A stretch of DNA of 6,810 nucleotides from Actinomycetota bacterium (GCA_020200675.1 JAIVIG010000321.1:1-6810), one strand, 5' to 3'. Positions 1 through 5,446 are shown, counted from the stretch's first letter. A program made the numbers and translations. The notes: a model not told the origin generated them from the letters alone.

Positions 1-784
1 CCTCTGCCTCGACGCACTGGAAGGGCCCGTGCAGCATCGTCTCCGTGGACGTGCCCTCGGCCTGCAGGTAGGAGGTCTCCTTGATCTTCAACGCCACCTC
101 CTCGGCGGTAACTGCGCTCGGGCCGCCGCCGAGAATCCAGATCCTGCGGCAAGTCAGGTGCTCGCGGGCGAGAGATGCGACCCTTTCCTCCGCGCCGAGC
201 GCCGCGCCCAGCGCCGCCGGAAGCTCATTCCGCAAGAAGGTCTCCGGTAGGGTCTCCGAGCCGGTCCGGTGGTACCCGATGCGAGAGGCGAGATGGGCCA
301 GGATGGAGACCGCGGCCGTGTAGCTCACGGTGTGCGCCGCCGACCTCTCCTGCGCTACCGTCCTGAAGACCGCGCCGGTCTGTACCGAAACCGAAGCCCC
401 TTCCCCGGTCACCAGCGCCGTCCGGCAGCCCGACTCGAGGGCGCGCTGCAGCGCGCGGGCGGTGTAGCGCTTGGTCCCGCGGTGGCTGACGCCCACGACG
501 CAATCCCGAGGCGTAAGCTCCGGGCCGTAGAGCGCGAAGTCGAAGGCGTGGATCGCCCGCACATCCAAACCGCCGCCGTACTCCCGGAAGAGGTGCTCGC
601 CCACCCGGGTCGCGTGATACGAGGTTCCGATGCCGACGAGGAACAGCCGCTCGCAGGAGGATGCGTCGGCGGCGAACTCGTCCACCGCCGCTCCGTTTTT
701 CTCGAGGACGCGGACGAACGCCTCGGGTTGCGCGAAGATGGCTTCGTACATGTGGAAAGGATGGCGGTTTCTCTGCTCGTCCAT
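1..784 (-). CDS. GlmS-like SIS-domain sugar-phosphate isomerase, partial (C-terminus beyond window)
   Basis: The 261 visible residues contain two SIS folds with no glutaminase domain in front. The start resembles the linker that opens the isomerase half of GlmS (HPFHMYEAIFAQPEAF, residues 9-23). SIS 1 has GIGTSYHA (51-58) and a sugar-phosphate loop VSHRGTKRYT (99-108). SIS 2 has GGGPS (219-223), then E229, K233, E236 and H252, whose spacing matches the E. coli GlmS isomerase residues E481, K485, E488 and H504 (recalled numbering). This supports aldose/ketose isomerase or amino-sugar deaminase (NagB-II-like) chemistry on a hexose 6-phosphate in the cytosol. The loop differs from the usual SQSGET form, so the substrate is uncertain. 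ATG at 784 is preceded by GAAAGGGG about 9 nt upstream. Standalone proteins of this type are about 330-370 aa, so roughly 80-100 residues are missing. It is divergent from the 59-aa gene. Confident in the fold, unsure of the reaction. Confidence 0.9.
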   Translation of the reverse strand, partial: MDEQRNRHPFHMYEAIFAQPEAFVRVLEKNGAAVDEFAADASSCERLFLVGIGTSYHATRVGEHLFREYGGGLDVRAIHAFDFALYGPELTPRDCVVGVSHRGTKRYTARALQRALESGCRTALVTGEGASVSVQTGAVFRTVAQERSAAHTVSYTAAVSILAHLASRIGYHRTGSETLPETFLRNELPAALGAALGAEERVASLAREHLTCRRIWILGGGPSAVTAEEVALKIKETSYLQAEGTSTETMLHGPFQCVEAE

Positions 785-893
785 GCCGGTTTTCCCCTTT
801 CGTCTAATTGAGAGCCACGGTGAATCTCGAGCTTACGCCTGCGATTGTCTCCTGGGCCGCTCCACCAGCTCCCCGCCGCAATCACAGTCACCA

Positions 894-900
894 AAGGAGG
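894..900 (+). promoter_or_regulatory. Strong Shine-Dalgarno site for the 59-aa gene
   Basis: AAGGAGG, close to a perfect anti-16S match, sits 6 nt before GTG 907. It is the main evidence that this short GTG-started ORF is translated. Confidence 0.75.
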
Positions 901-906
901 AACGCT

Positions 907-1086
907 GTGGACACCAACATTCTACGCCAGCGAAGCTCCCAAGAGAAAGTCCCCGCCCGTACCCCTGAGGAGACACCCCACGGCTGCTACGAGGGATGGA
1001 TCTACCTTGGCTTCGAGGGCGAGGATGAGCACGTCGCGGTAATAGAGCGCGTGCCTTGCCGCAGGTGCAACGGAGGCGAGCGGTAG
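907..1086 (+). CDS. 59-aa small protein with HGC and CRRC motifs, putative zinc-binding
   Basis: GTG start with an excellent AAAGGAGG site at 893-900 and a 6-nt spacer, which fixes this start over upstream in-frame alternatives. The first 20 or so residues are polar and probably disordered (many R, Q, E, P). The second half is compact: HGCYEGWIYLGF (25-36), an acidic turn, then VIERVPCRRC (46-54). C27, C51 and C54, with H25 or H42, could form a one-zinc knuckle; this is inferred from spacing only. The Trp/Tyr/Phe-rich middle followed by CxxC looks like a minimal beta-hairpin zinc ribbon. I do not recognise a named family. I have a general impression that high-GC actinobacteria carry similar short HGCYEGW...CRRC proteins, but cannot confirm it here. 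It lies 68 nt before the 31-aa membrane peptide gene and may share a transcript with it. Function unknown. Confidence 0.75.
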   Translation: MDTNILRQRSSQEKVPARTPEETPHGCYEGWIYLGFEGEDEHVAVIERVPCRRCNGGER

Positions 1087-1111
1087 GTACAGGGTCGAGC
1101 CGGGGTATCCT

Positions 1112-1117
1112 TACACT
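1112..1117 (+). promoter_or_regulatory. Possible -10 element (TACACT) for the 31-aa peptide gene
   Basis: TACACT lies in the 68-nt gap between the two small genes, 37 nt before the 31-aa start codon. No convincing -35 is seen 16-18 nt upstream (ACAGGG or TACAGG are poor), so the peptide gene may instead be read through from the 59-aa gene. Confidence 0.25.
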
Positions 1118-1154
1118 AGGAACCCTGGTCCCTTACCGTGAGAGGAGAGCGTGG

Positions 1155-1250
1155 GTGAACCGCCAGCGTGTCGCGAGGCTGATTGCGCGGCTCGCCCTCG
1201 GCATCGCTGTGGGGGCCGCCCTCGCGTTCGTTGCGCTGCGGTACCTGTAG
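1155..1250 (+). CDS. 31-aa single-span membrane peptide
   Basis: The start is GTG at 1155, preceded by AGAGGAG at 1141-1147 with a 7-nt spacer. The product begins MNRQRVARLIARL and continues LGIAVGAALAFVALRYL. Four to five arginines in the first 12 residues are followed by about 18 hydrophobic residues rich in Ala, Val and Leu, ending in RYL. This is the layout of a very short membrane-anchored peptide with a positive-inside N-terminus, with no room for another domain. A GTG at 1151 opens a longer ORF in another frame, but that product has no membrane segment and runs into the convergent HTH gene. No family is recognised. Chance hydrophobic ORFs this short do occur in GC-rich DNA; the well-placed ribosome binding site and clean membrane design make me favour a real gene. 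Confidence 0.5.
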   Translation: MNRQRVARLIARLALGIAVGAALAFVALRYL

Positions 1251-1260
1251 GGGTAGACAC

Positions 1261-1296
1261 GAGCCTGGGTCCTACGGGGCTCCGGCTTATTTCTAT
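1261..1296 (+). terminator. Possible weak terminator after the small genes
   Basis: GAGCC (1261-1265) can pair with GGCTC (1278-1282) around a 12-nt loop, followed by a T-rich run, cttatttctatt, at 1285-1296. The stem is only 5-6 bp and the T-tract is interrupted. It lies in the convergent gap between the plus-strand peptide gene and the minus-strand HTH gene, where a terminator is expected. Confidence 0.3.
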
Positions 1297-1322
1297 TCTC
1301 CCGTCCCGGTGCCAGGGCAGGG

Positions 1323-1598
1323 CTATACATCTTTCGGCGGCTCTTGGCCGTAGGTGAACGCGAAAGACAAGGTGGTTTTCTCCCCCTCCGATAGCTCGAA
1401 GGCTTCGGCGAACCTCCGCACGTTCTCAGGCGTCGGGGACGCTTCCCCGTACATCCACTTGCTGACCGCGACCCCCGACGGCGCGTCCGGGAAGCGCGCC
1501 TTCACGTAGTTGGCGATTCTGTGTGGGCCGCGCACGTCGCGCTTCCGCGCCAACTCGTCCAGCACCTCTCCCAACGCCGAGTACGGTCTACCGCTCAT
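1323..1598 (-). CDS. Short XRE-like helix-turn-helix DNA-binding protein
   Basis: The 91-residue product is almost all one helical domain: SALGEVLDELARKRDV (about 7-22), then HRIANYVKARFPDAPSGVAVSKWMYG, then PTPENVRRFAEAFELSEGEKTTL. The order resembles the Cro/C1 (XRE) fold: helix, HTH ending in S-K-W-x-x-G as the recognition helix, then the frequent 'PSPENLRRLAEALGLSEEE' type tail. The HTH region is a few residues longer than typical. There is no effector or membrane domain. I chose ATG 1598 because AAGGTGG precedes it by 5 nt; a GTG at 1616 would add six residues but has no good site. It lies 69 nt downstream of the membrane-protein gene, with no AT-rich promoter in the gap, so it is probably the third gene of the cupin operon and may control it. 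Target unknown. Confidence 0.8.
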   Translation of the reverse strand: MSGRPYSALGEVLDELARKRDVRGPHRIANYVKARFPDAPSGVAVSKWMYGEASPTPENVRRFAEAFELSEGEKTTLSFAFTYGQEPPKDV

Positions 1599-1667
1599 CC
1601 CAACCACCTTCGCCACCAGCGCCGCTCTGAGCCCTCCCGAGCTCCTGCGGTAGCCGGGGCGACCTCC

Positions 1668-2003
1668 TCAGCTTCCAAGCCTAATCCCCCACTCGCTCCA
1701 AGGGCTAAGAGGCTCGCTGCTACCGATAAAAAAGGTGCGCGCCGTGACAATCAGGCAAACGGCGAGGACGGATATGACTATGGCTATGAACACCAGGGTC
1801 TTGTGCGAATAAGCCCCTCTGCGCATCTGGCTCTGGATATCCAGCAACGCCACGACCCATAGGGAACACAACACAATGACTATGGCGCTCTCCAAGAGGT
1901 ACGCTAAAGTGGCTCCGACAGCTATCATGGTTGCCCAGCCTATCACCCGCACCTTTTCGACGCCCCTATAGGCGGGCGGGGGGAAGTCGTGCACCCGGAT
2001 CAT
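1668..2003 (-). CDS. Small membrane protein with about three transmembrane segments
   Basis: The 111-residue product has a short cytosolic-looking N-terminus (MIRVHDFPPPAYRGVEKVR), two closely spaced hydrophobic segments at about 18-36 and 39-55, a basic loop (QSQMRRGAYSHK, 57-68), a third segment at about 69-88 and a polar tail ending SPWSEWGIRLGS. No catalytic or transporter motif is recognised. ATG 2003 overlaps the cupin stop codon as ATGA and has AGGAG just inside the cupin gene, indicating translational coupling. The gene is visibly less GC-rich than its neighbours, with more A/T at third positions, which may reflect membrane composition or a separate origin. Its role is unknown; the coupling suggests it works with, or in the same stoichiometry as, the cupin protein. 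Confidence 0.75.
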   Translation of the reverse strand: MIRVHDFPPPAYRGVEKVRVIGWATMIAVGATLAYLLESAIVIVLCSLWVVALLDIQSQMRRGAYSHKTLVFIAIVISVLAVCLIVTARTFFIGSSEPLSPWSEWGIRLGS

Positions 2004-2332
2004 CGCTCTCCTCTCGAACCCTCGGCTGGGGCGAAGAAGACGAGCACGGTCAGGTCCTCCTCGATGGCGTGGAACCAATGGTCCGCCCCGGCCTCGACGA
2101 ACACCACCATACCAGCCTCCACCGCGCGGTCCTCCGCGCCGACCCGGATACGCGCCCTCCCGCCCACGACGTGGTAGACCTCGTCCTCGGTGTGCGGCTG
2201 CTGGGGATCTGCCGTCCCGGCCGGCAGCACGTACAGGCCGACGCTGAGCGACGGCACGCGCAGGAACTCCAGGTACGGTTCTTCTGAAAAGTCGTGCCCG
2301 GAGAGCAGCCGGGTGAGATCTAAGGCTTCCAT
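2000..2332 (-). CDS. Single-domain cupin protein
   Basis: The 110-residue product is one conserved beta-barrel cupin. Motif 1 is PQQPHTEDEVYHVVGGRARIRVG (about 43-65), with H47, E51 and H54 as likely metal ligands. Motif 2 is AGMVVFVEAGADHWFHAIEEDL (about 73-94), with H84 in the usual His position and H88 nearby. The length is typical of single-domain cupins (100-120 aa). Such proteins bind a metal and act as small dioxygenases, isomerases or ligand sensors; sequence alone does not say which. ATG 2332 has GGGAGG with a 7-nt spacer. It is first in a three-gene minus-strand unit with a membrane protein (ATGA overlap) and an HTH protein. A possible -10, TATTAT, is on the minus strand at 2413-2408, about 75 nt upstream, without a clear -35. 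Confidence 0.85.
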   Translation of the reverse strand: MEALDLTRLLSGHDFSEEPYLEFLRVPSLSVGLYVLPAGTADPQQPHTEDEVYHVVGGRARIRVGAEDRAVEAGMVVFVEAGADHWFHAIEEDLTVLVFFAPAEGSRGER

Positions 2333-2416
2333 CGGCTATCCTCCCTCGCTCTGACTCGATTCGTGCCACATCACTCAACCTCCAAATCGCTCGGGGCGAA
2401 TCTACAAATAATAGCC

Positions 2417-2538
2417 ATCAGCCGGTCAGCATTTCAGCAAAGAGGAGGCTACAGGTCACAGGCTTCAGGCATCAGCAAAAACCTGTAACCTGCTGCCTGA
2501 AACCTGATGCCTAGGATGCTGACTAGCTGAAGTGCTGA
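2417..2538. repeat. Symmetrical two-period repeat forming a long bulged hairpin
   Basis: The left arm has TCAGC at 2418, 2426 and 2434 (period 8), then CAGG at 2452, 2459 and 2466 (period 7). The right arm mirrors it: CCTG at 2482, 2489, 2496 and 2503 (period 7), then GCTGA at 2518, 2526 and 2534 (period 8). The outer TCAGC/GCTGA blocks pair in one register (position sums 4956) and the inner CAGG/CCTG blocks in a register shifted by 2 nt (sums 4958), around an A-rich loop near 2476-2482. The linking 2-3 nt mostly do not pair, giving many short helices separated by internal loops. It lies between the divergent cupin and hydrolase genes and ends just before the hydrolase ribosome binding site. 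It is not CRISPR-like (no spacers). It may be a dispersed intergenic repeat or a structured leader. Confidence 0.75.
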
Positions 2539-2553
2539 TCGAAAGGAGAGAGC

Positions 2554-3351
2554 GTGGCGGATAGCAGGACCTCCGGTGGGATGATGTCGTACAGGGAGTT
2601 CGGGGAGGGACCCCCCGTCGTCCTGCTCCACGCCTTCCCGCTCGACAGCAGGATGTTCGAGCCCCAGGCGGAGGACCTCGCCGGGCTTTGTCGCCTCATC
2701 ACCCCGGATTACCCTGGCTTCGGGCGCTCCCCGCGCGTCCCCGCCCAGCCCGACGTCCGCTACTACGCCGAAGGGGTCCGTGGGCTCCTCGACCGCCTGA
2801 AGCTGGATCGCGTCGTCCTTGGTGGCGTCTCGATGGGCGGCTACGTCGCCTTCGAGTGCCTGAGGCTGTTCCCGGAGCGGATATCCGGCCTCATCCTCGC
2901 CAACACCCGCGCCGAGCCTGACTCCGAGGAGATGAGAGAGAACCGCAAGAAGATGGCCCGCCGCGTCGCCGATGAGGGGGTGGAGGTCCTGATCGAGCTC
3001 CAGATGCAACGCCTCCTCGCCCCCGATACCTTAGAGCGCAACGAAACGGTCGTCGAGAAGGTTCGCGCCATGATCCTGGAGAGCAACCCCAACGGCGTCG
3101 TCGCGGCTCTGGGCGCCATGCGCGAGCGCCCGGACTCGACCCCGCTTTTGGGGAAGATAGAGGTCCCCACGCTGGTCATCGGCGGCGAGGAGGATGGGAT
3201 CTCCTCTCCCGAGGTCATGCGCGCGATGGCAGAGAAGATCCCTGCCTCCCGCCACGTTACCCTCCCCCGCGCGGGGCACCTCTCGAACCTCGAAGCCCCG
3301 GAGGGCTTCAACGCGGCCCTGAAGGACTTCCTGGAGAGCTTCAGGACGTGA
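2554..3351 (+). CDS. Alpha/beta-fold hydrolase
   Basis: The 265-residue product is a full-length alpha/beta hydrolase. The early strand PPVVLLHAFPLDSRMF (20-35) carries the oxyanion region after H26. PDYPGFGRSP is at 51-60. The nucleophile elbow GVSMGG (91-96) gives Ser93. The late strand TLVIGGEEDGISSPE (206-220) gives the acid Asp214, and AGHLSNLEAPE (240-250) gives His242. The helical cap lies between about 120 and 200. The resemblance is to 3-oxoadipate enol-lactonase, esterase or peroxidase-like members, but the substrate cannot be told. GTG 2554 is chosen because AAAGGAG lies 5 nt upstream; an ATG at 2581 has no comparable site. The stop overlaps the next gene's start as GTGA, so the two are a translationally coupled pair. 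The hairpin repeat lies directly upstream. Confidence 0.92.
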   Translation: MADSRTSGGMMSYREFGEGPPVVLLHAFPLDSRMFEPQAEDLAGLCRLITPDYPGFGRSPRVPAQPDVRYYAEGVRGLLDRLKLDRVVLGGVSMGGYVAFECLRLFPERISGLILANTRAEPDSEEMRENRKKMARRVADEGVEVLIELQMQRLLAPDTLERNETVVEKVRAMILESNPNGVVAALGAMRERPDSTPLLGKIEVPTLVIGGEEDGISSPEVMRAMAEKIPASRHVTLPRAGHLSNLEAPEGFNAALKDFLESFRT

Positions 3352-4211
3352 AGATCCTGGTCGCCGGCGCCACGGGCCGGGTCGGGGGCGCGGCGGTCCG
3401 CCACCTCCTCGAAGCCGGCCACGAGGTCCGCGCCCTCGTGCGTAGCGCCGGGAAGGCTGGAAGCTTGCGCTCTCTTGGCGCCGAGGTGGCCGTCGGCGAC
3501 GTGACGAAGTCCGAGACGCTCGCGCCGGCCCTCGACGGCTGCGCGGGCGTCTTCTCCGCGCTCTCCGCCGGGACGGGGCGAGAGGCCGAGGAGGTCGAGC
3601 ATCGTGGTAACGTCAACCTGCTCCAGGCGGCGCGAGAGGCCGGCGTGCGCCGCTTCGTATACAACTCGGCGTTGCTCGTGGATCATCCCCTGGCGCAAAG
3701 GGTCGGCACCTTCCGAGAGAAAGCGCGCTTCGAGGCGGCGCTGCTCGGTGCGAACGGCATCTCCGCGACCGTTCTGCGCCCGGTCATGTTCATGGAGACC
3801 CTGCTACTGGCGTCGAGCGGACCGGTGGCCTTCGTGCCAGGCCGCCAGCGGCATCGGGTGGCTTGGATCTCCGCGAGCGACGTGGCCCGCGCCGCCGTCG
3901 CTGCCTTCGAGAAGGACATAACCGGCCCTCATGAGCTCGCCGGTCAGGACACCGCCACCTTCGATGAAGCGTATCGCCGTTTTTCGACGGTTCGGGGTAA
4001 GAGGATAACCGTGCTCCACCCACCGCTCTCCGTGATGCGCCTGGCCGGGCGCTTTTCATCCCCGATCGAGGAGCTGGCGAGCATGTTCGCCCTCTTCGAC
4101 GCCGCAGGATACGCCTCCGAGTCTCCCGCCTTGCGAGAGACGTTCGGCGTTGAAGCCCTCACCATCGAGGAGTGGGCCGGCCGGGTTTCCCGATCCCGTA
4201 CATCCGGGTAG
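3348..4211 (+). CDS. NmrA-like NAD(P)-binding atypical SDR protein
   Basis: The 287-residue product opens with a Rossmann dinucleotide site, MKILVAGATGRVGG, with G7, G10 and G13 in the GxxGxxG pattern. A basic patch at the end of strand 2 (RALVRS, 28-33) suggests a preference for NADP(H). VAVGDVTKSETLAPALDGC (47-65) follows, then HRGNVNLLQAAREAGVRRFVYNS (85-107) and GISATVLRPVMFME (137-150), all typical of the NmrA/atypical-SDR group. The classical YxxxK active site is not evident, as in many NmrA-like redox sensors and quinone reductases. The GTG start overlaps the hydrolase TGA as GTGA with only a weak upstream site (TTCAGG), so translation probably depends on coupling. It may act on the same small molecule as the hydrolase; that link is inferred from gene order only. 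Confidence 0.88.
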   Translation: MKILVAGATGRVGGAAVRHLLEAGHEVRALVRSAGKAGSLRSLGAEVAVGDVTKSETLAPALDGCAGVFSALSAGTGREAEEVEHRGNVNLLQAAREAGVRRFVYNSALLVDHPLAQRVGTFREKARFEAALLGANGISATVLRPVMFMETLLLASSGPVAFVPGRQRHRVAWISASDVARAAVAAFEKDITGPHELAGQDTATFDEAYRRFSTVRGKRITVLHPPLSVMRLAGRFSSPIEELASMFALFDAAGYASESPALRETFGVEALTIEEWAGRVSRSRTSG

Positions 4212-4214
4212 AAT
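4186..4214 (+). promoter_or_regulatory. Candidate promoter for a leaderless metallophosphoesterase transcript
   Basis: TAGAAT at 4209-4214 fits a -10 element, and TTTCCC at 4186-4191 is a weak -35 (3 of 6) with a 17-nt spacer. Initiation about 7 nt downstream falls at 4221-4223, on or next to GTG 4223. The TAG stop codon of the NmrA-like gene forms the first three bases of the -10. No Shine-Dalgarno site precedes GTG 4223, consistent with leaderless translation. Confidence 0.45.
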
Positions 4215-4222
4215 CTGTCTCC

Positions 4223-5083
4223 GTGACCACGGTACTGCACGTCTCGGACCTCCACTTTGGGCGACCCGCTTCGTCCGAGCGTCTAAATTCTTTGAGGGAG
4301 CTTATCGCGGAGATAGGGCCGGACGCGGTCGCGATCTCCGGGGATCTCACGCAGCGTTGCACGAAGAAAGAGTTCGTGCAGGCCCGCGAGTATCTGGACA
4401 AGATCGAGGAGGTGGCGCCCTACGTCGTCATCCCCGGCAACCACGACATCCGCTGGCTCGGGGCCGTGGCCCGCAACATGGGCGGCCTGTTCCGACAGCA
4501 GGCCCACAACTTCAAGTACTCCCGGTACACCAGGTTCATCTCGGAGAATCTGAGCCCTTCCCTGGAGGTGCCGGGGGCGGTCATAGCGGGCGTCAACACG
4601 GCCCACGGCATCGTCCGCGGTTCGCTCACCAAACGCTTCCGGGACCTCGGCGTGATCGGTCACGTCAAGCGAGCGGACATCGAACGCGTGAGGGAGATCT
4701 TCAAGAGCGCTTCCCCCGACGCCGCCCGCATCGTCATGATCCACCACAACCCCATAAGGGGAGAGCTCACGGGCCGCCACGGGCTCGCCAACACCGAGCA
4801 GGCCCTCCACGCCTTCGCCGACCTCGGCACCGAGCTGATCCTCTGCGGCCACGACCACCTGCAGGCCATCCACAACGTCGAGAGGGGCGTCCACGGCCTC
4901 GTCATCTCGACCGCAGGGACGATCTCGAACCGCCTCCGCCCCGGGCGCGCCTCGAGCTTCAACCTGGTGGCCATAGACGAGCGCACCCTCCGCATAACGA
5001 CCTACGCCTGGCAGGACCCCGGTAGCTTCGCCCCCTCCGAAGAGAGGTCCTACACCCGCCGCGCGGTCTCCCGACCGGCCTGA
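4223..5083 (+). CDS. CpdA-like metallophosphoesterase
   Basis: The 286-residue product has the complete calcineurin-like dimetal signature: SDLHFG (8-13; D9, H11), SGDLT (39-43; D41), PGNHD (71-75; N73, H74), IHHNP (173-177; H174) and CGHDH (208-212; H210, H212). This set binds two divalent metals and hydrolyses phosphomono- or diesters; the family includes CpdA cyclic-nucleotide phosphodiesterases, but the substrate here is undetermined. No signal peptide or membrane segment is visible, so it should be cytosolic. I start at GTG 4223 because the first beta strand (TTVLHVSDLH) begins there. A GTG at 4172 would add 17 residues (GRPGFPIPYIR...) unlike the family and overlapping the previous gene. 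There is no ribosome binding site at 4223; a promoter just upstream suggests a leaderless mRNA. Confidence 0.92.
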   Translation: MTTVLHVSDLHFGRPASSERLNSLRELIAEIGPDAVAISGDLTQRCTKKEFVQAREYLDKIEEVAPYVVIPGNHDIRWLGAVARNMGGLFRQQAHNFKYSRYTRFISENLSPSLEVPGAVIAGVNTAHGIVRGSLTKRFRDLGVIGHVKRADIERVREIFKSASPDAARIVMIHHNPIRGELTGRHGLANTEQALHAFADLGTELILCGHDHLQAIHNVERGVHGLVISTAGTISNRLRPGRASSFNLVAIDERTLRITTYAWQDPGSFAPSEERSYTRRAVSRPA

Positions 5084-5099
5084 TGCCGGACGGTATAAT
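5071..5099 (+). promoter_or_regulatory. Promoter with perfect TATAAT upstream of the 71-aa gene
   Basis: A perfect TATAAT is at 5094-5099, just past the phosphoesterase stop. CCGACC at 5071-5076 is the best -35 with a 17-nt spacer, matching only the central GAC of TTGACA. The predicted transcript starts near 5106, giving a leader of about 36 nt containing AAGGAGGG. Confidence 0.6.
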
Positions 5100-5122
5100 C
5101 TCCCGCGGCACCACACCCCGCC

Positions 5123-5130
5123 AAGGAGGG
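5123..5130 (+). promoter_or_regulatory. Strong Shine-Dalgarno with a long spacer
   Basis: AAGGAGGG lies 11-12 nt before ATG 5142, longer than usual. It directly abuts another ATG (5131) that opens only an 8-codon ORF ending at 5157 and is too close to be served by it. ATG 5142 is therefore preferred, though initiation may be less than maximal. Confidence 0.6.
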
Positions 5131-5141
5131 ATGCAGATAAG

Positions 5142-5357
5142 ATGTGGAGCAGACTGACCCGCGGCGGCGACGGCCTCCCCCGCGAGAAGGTGGACGCCAT
5201 CGTCCGCCTGATAGACCAGTACCTCGCGGAAGAGGCCTCTCTCCGCAACCTCCAGTCAGACAAACAGACGATCCACCCCCGCGACCTCCCCCCCGACAAG
5301 CGCGAAGCGCTGATCGAGGAGATCTTCGAGATCCTCAACGACACCCGCAAGAGGTAG
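5142..5357 (+). CDS. 71-aa charged helical protein of unknown function
   Basis: The product starts MWSRLTRGGDGLPREKVDAIVRLIDQYLAEEAS and ends ALIEEIFEILNDTRKR. It is rich in Asp, Glu, Lys and Arg, without Cys, signal peptide or membrane segment. Two amphipathic helices are likely: about 13-35 (REKVDAIVRLIDQYLAEEASLRN) and about 52-70 (DKREALIEEIFEILNDTRK), joined by a Pro-containing linker (TIHPRDLPP, 43-51), suggesting a helical hairpin or dimer. Third codon positions are almost all G or C, as in the neighbouring real genes, and it has its own TATAAT promoter. I do not recognise a family and assign no function. It sits between a phosphoesterase gene and a copper-ATPase region with no shared context. 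Confidence 0.75.
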   Translation: MWSRLTRGGDGLPREKVDAIVRLIDQYLAEEASLRNLQSDKQTIHPRDLPPDKREALIEEIFEILNDTRKR

Positions 5358-5446
5358 CCGCCGGCCGGCGTCAACCTCAGTCGACGGAAGGCGGACCTTG
5401 CCTGATGCGGGCCCGCAAGTCGTCCGGCTCGTTGGGAGGTGACCAC

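Noticed and set aside
269..811. A 180-codon plus-strand open frame
   Set aside because: Antisense to the GlmS-like gene, whose catalytic residues are all in place on the other strand.
785..906. glmS-type ribozyme or other riboswitch upstream of the GlmS-like gene
   Set aside because: The 122-nt divergent gap shows no conserved riboswitch core that I can recognise, and the gene lacks the glutaminase domain of true glmS. TTGAGA at 808-813 has no matching -10, so no promoter is called.
2417..2538. CRISPR array
   Set aside because: The repeat units are 7-8 nt with 2-3 nt between cores and mirror symmetry; there are no spacers and no cas genes.
2841..3698. A 285-codon minus-strand open frame across the hydrolase/NmrA junction
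   Set aside because: Antisense shadow of two well-supported plus-strand genes; the product is low-complexity and without motifs.
4172..4222. Upstream GTG start for the metallophosphoesterase
   Set aside because: The added residues are outside the conserved fold and overlap the previous gene; GGAGGA abuts that GTG, so spacing is wrong.
5131..5157. 8-codon ORF starting at ATG 5131
   Set aside because: Its ATG touches the Shine-Dalgarno sequence, too close for initiation, and it gives only a trivial peptide.
5359..5370. Perfect 12-bp palindrome CGCCGGCCGGCG (and GCGGGCCCGC at 5407-5416)
   Set aside because: Neither has a loop or a T-tract, so neither is a convincing terminator; short GC palindromes are frequent by chance in this composition.
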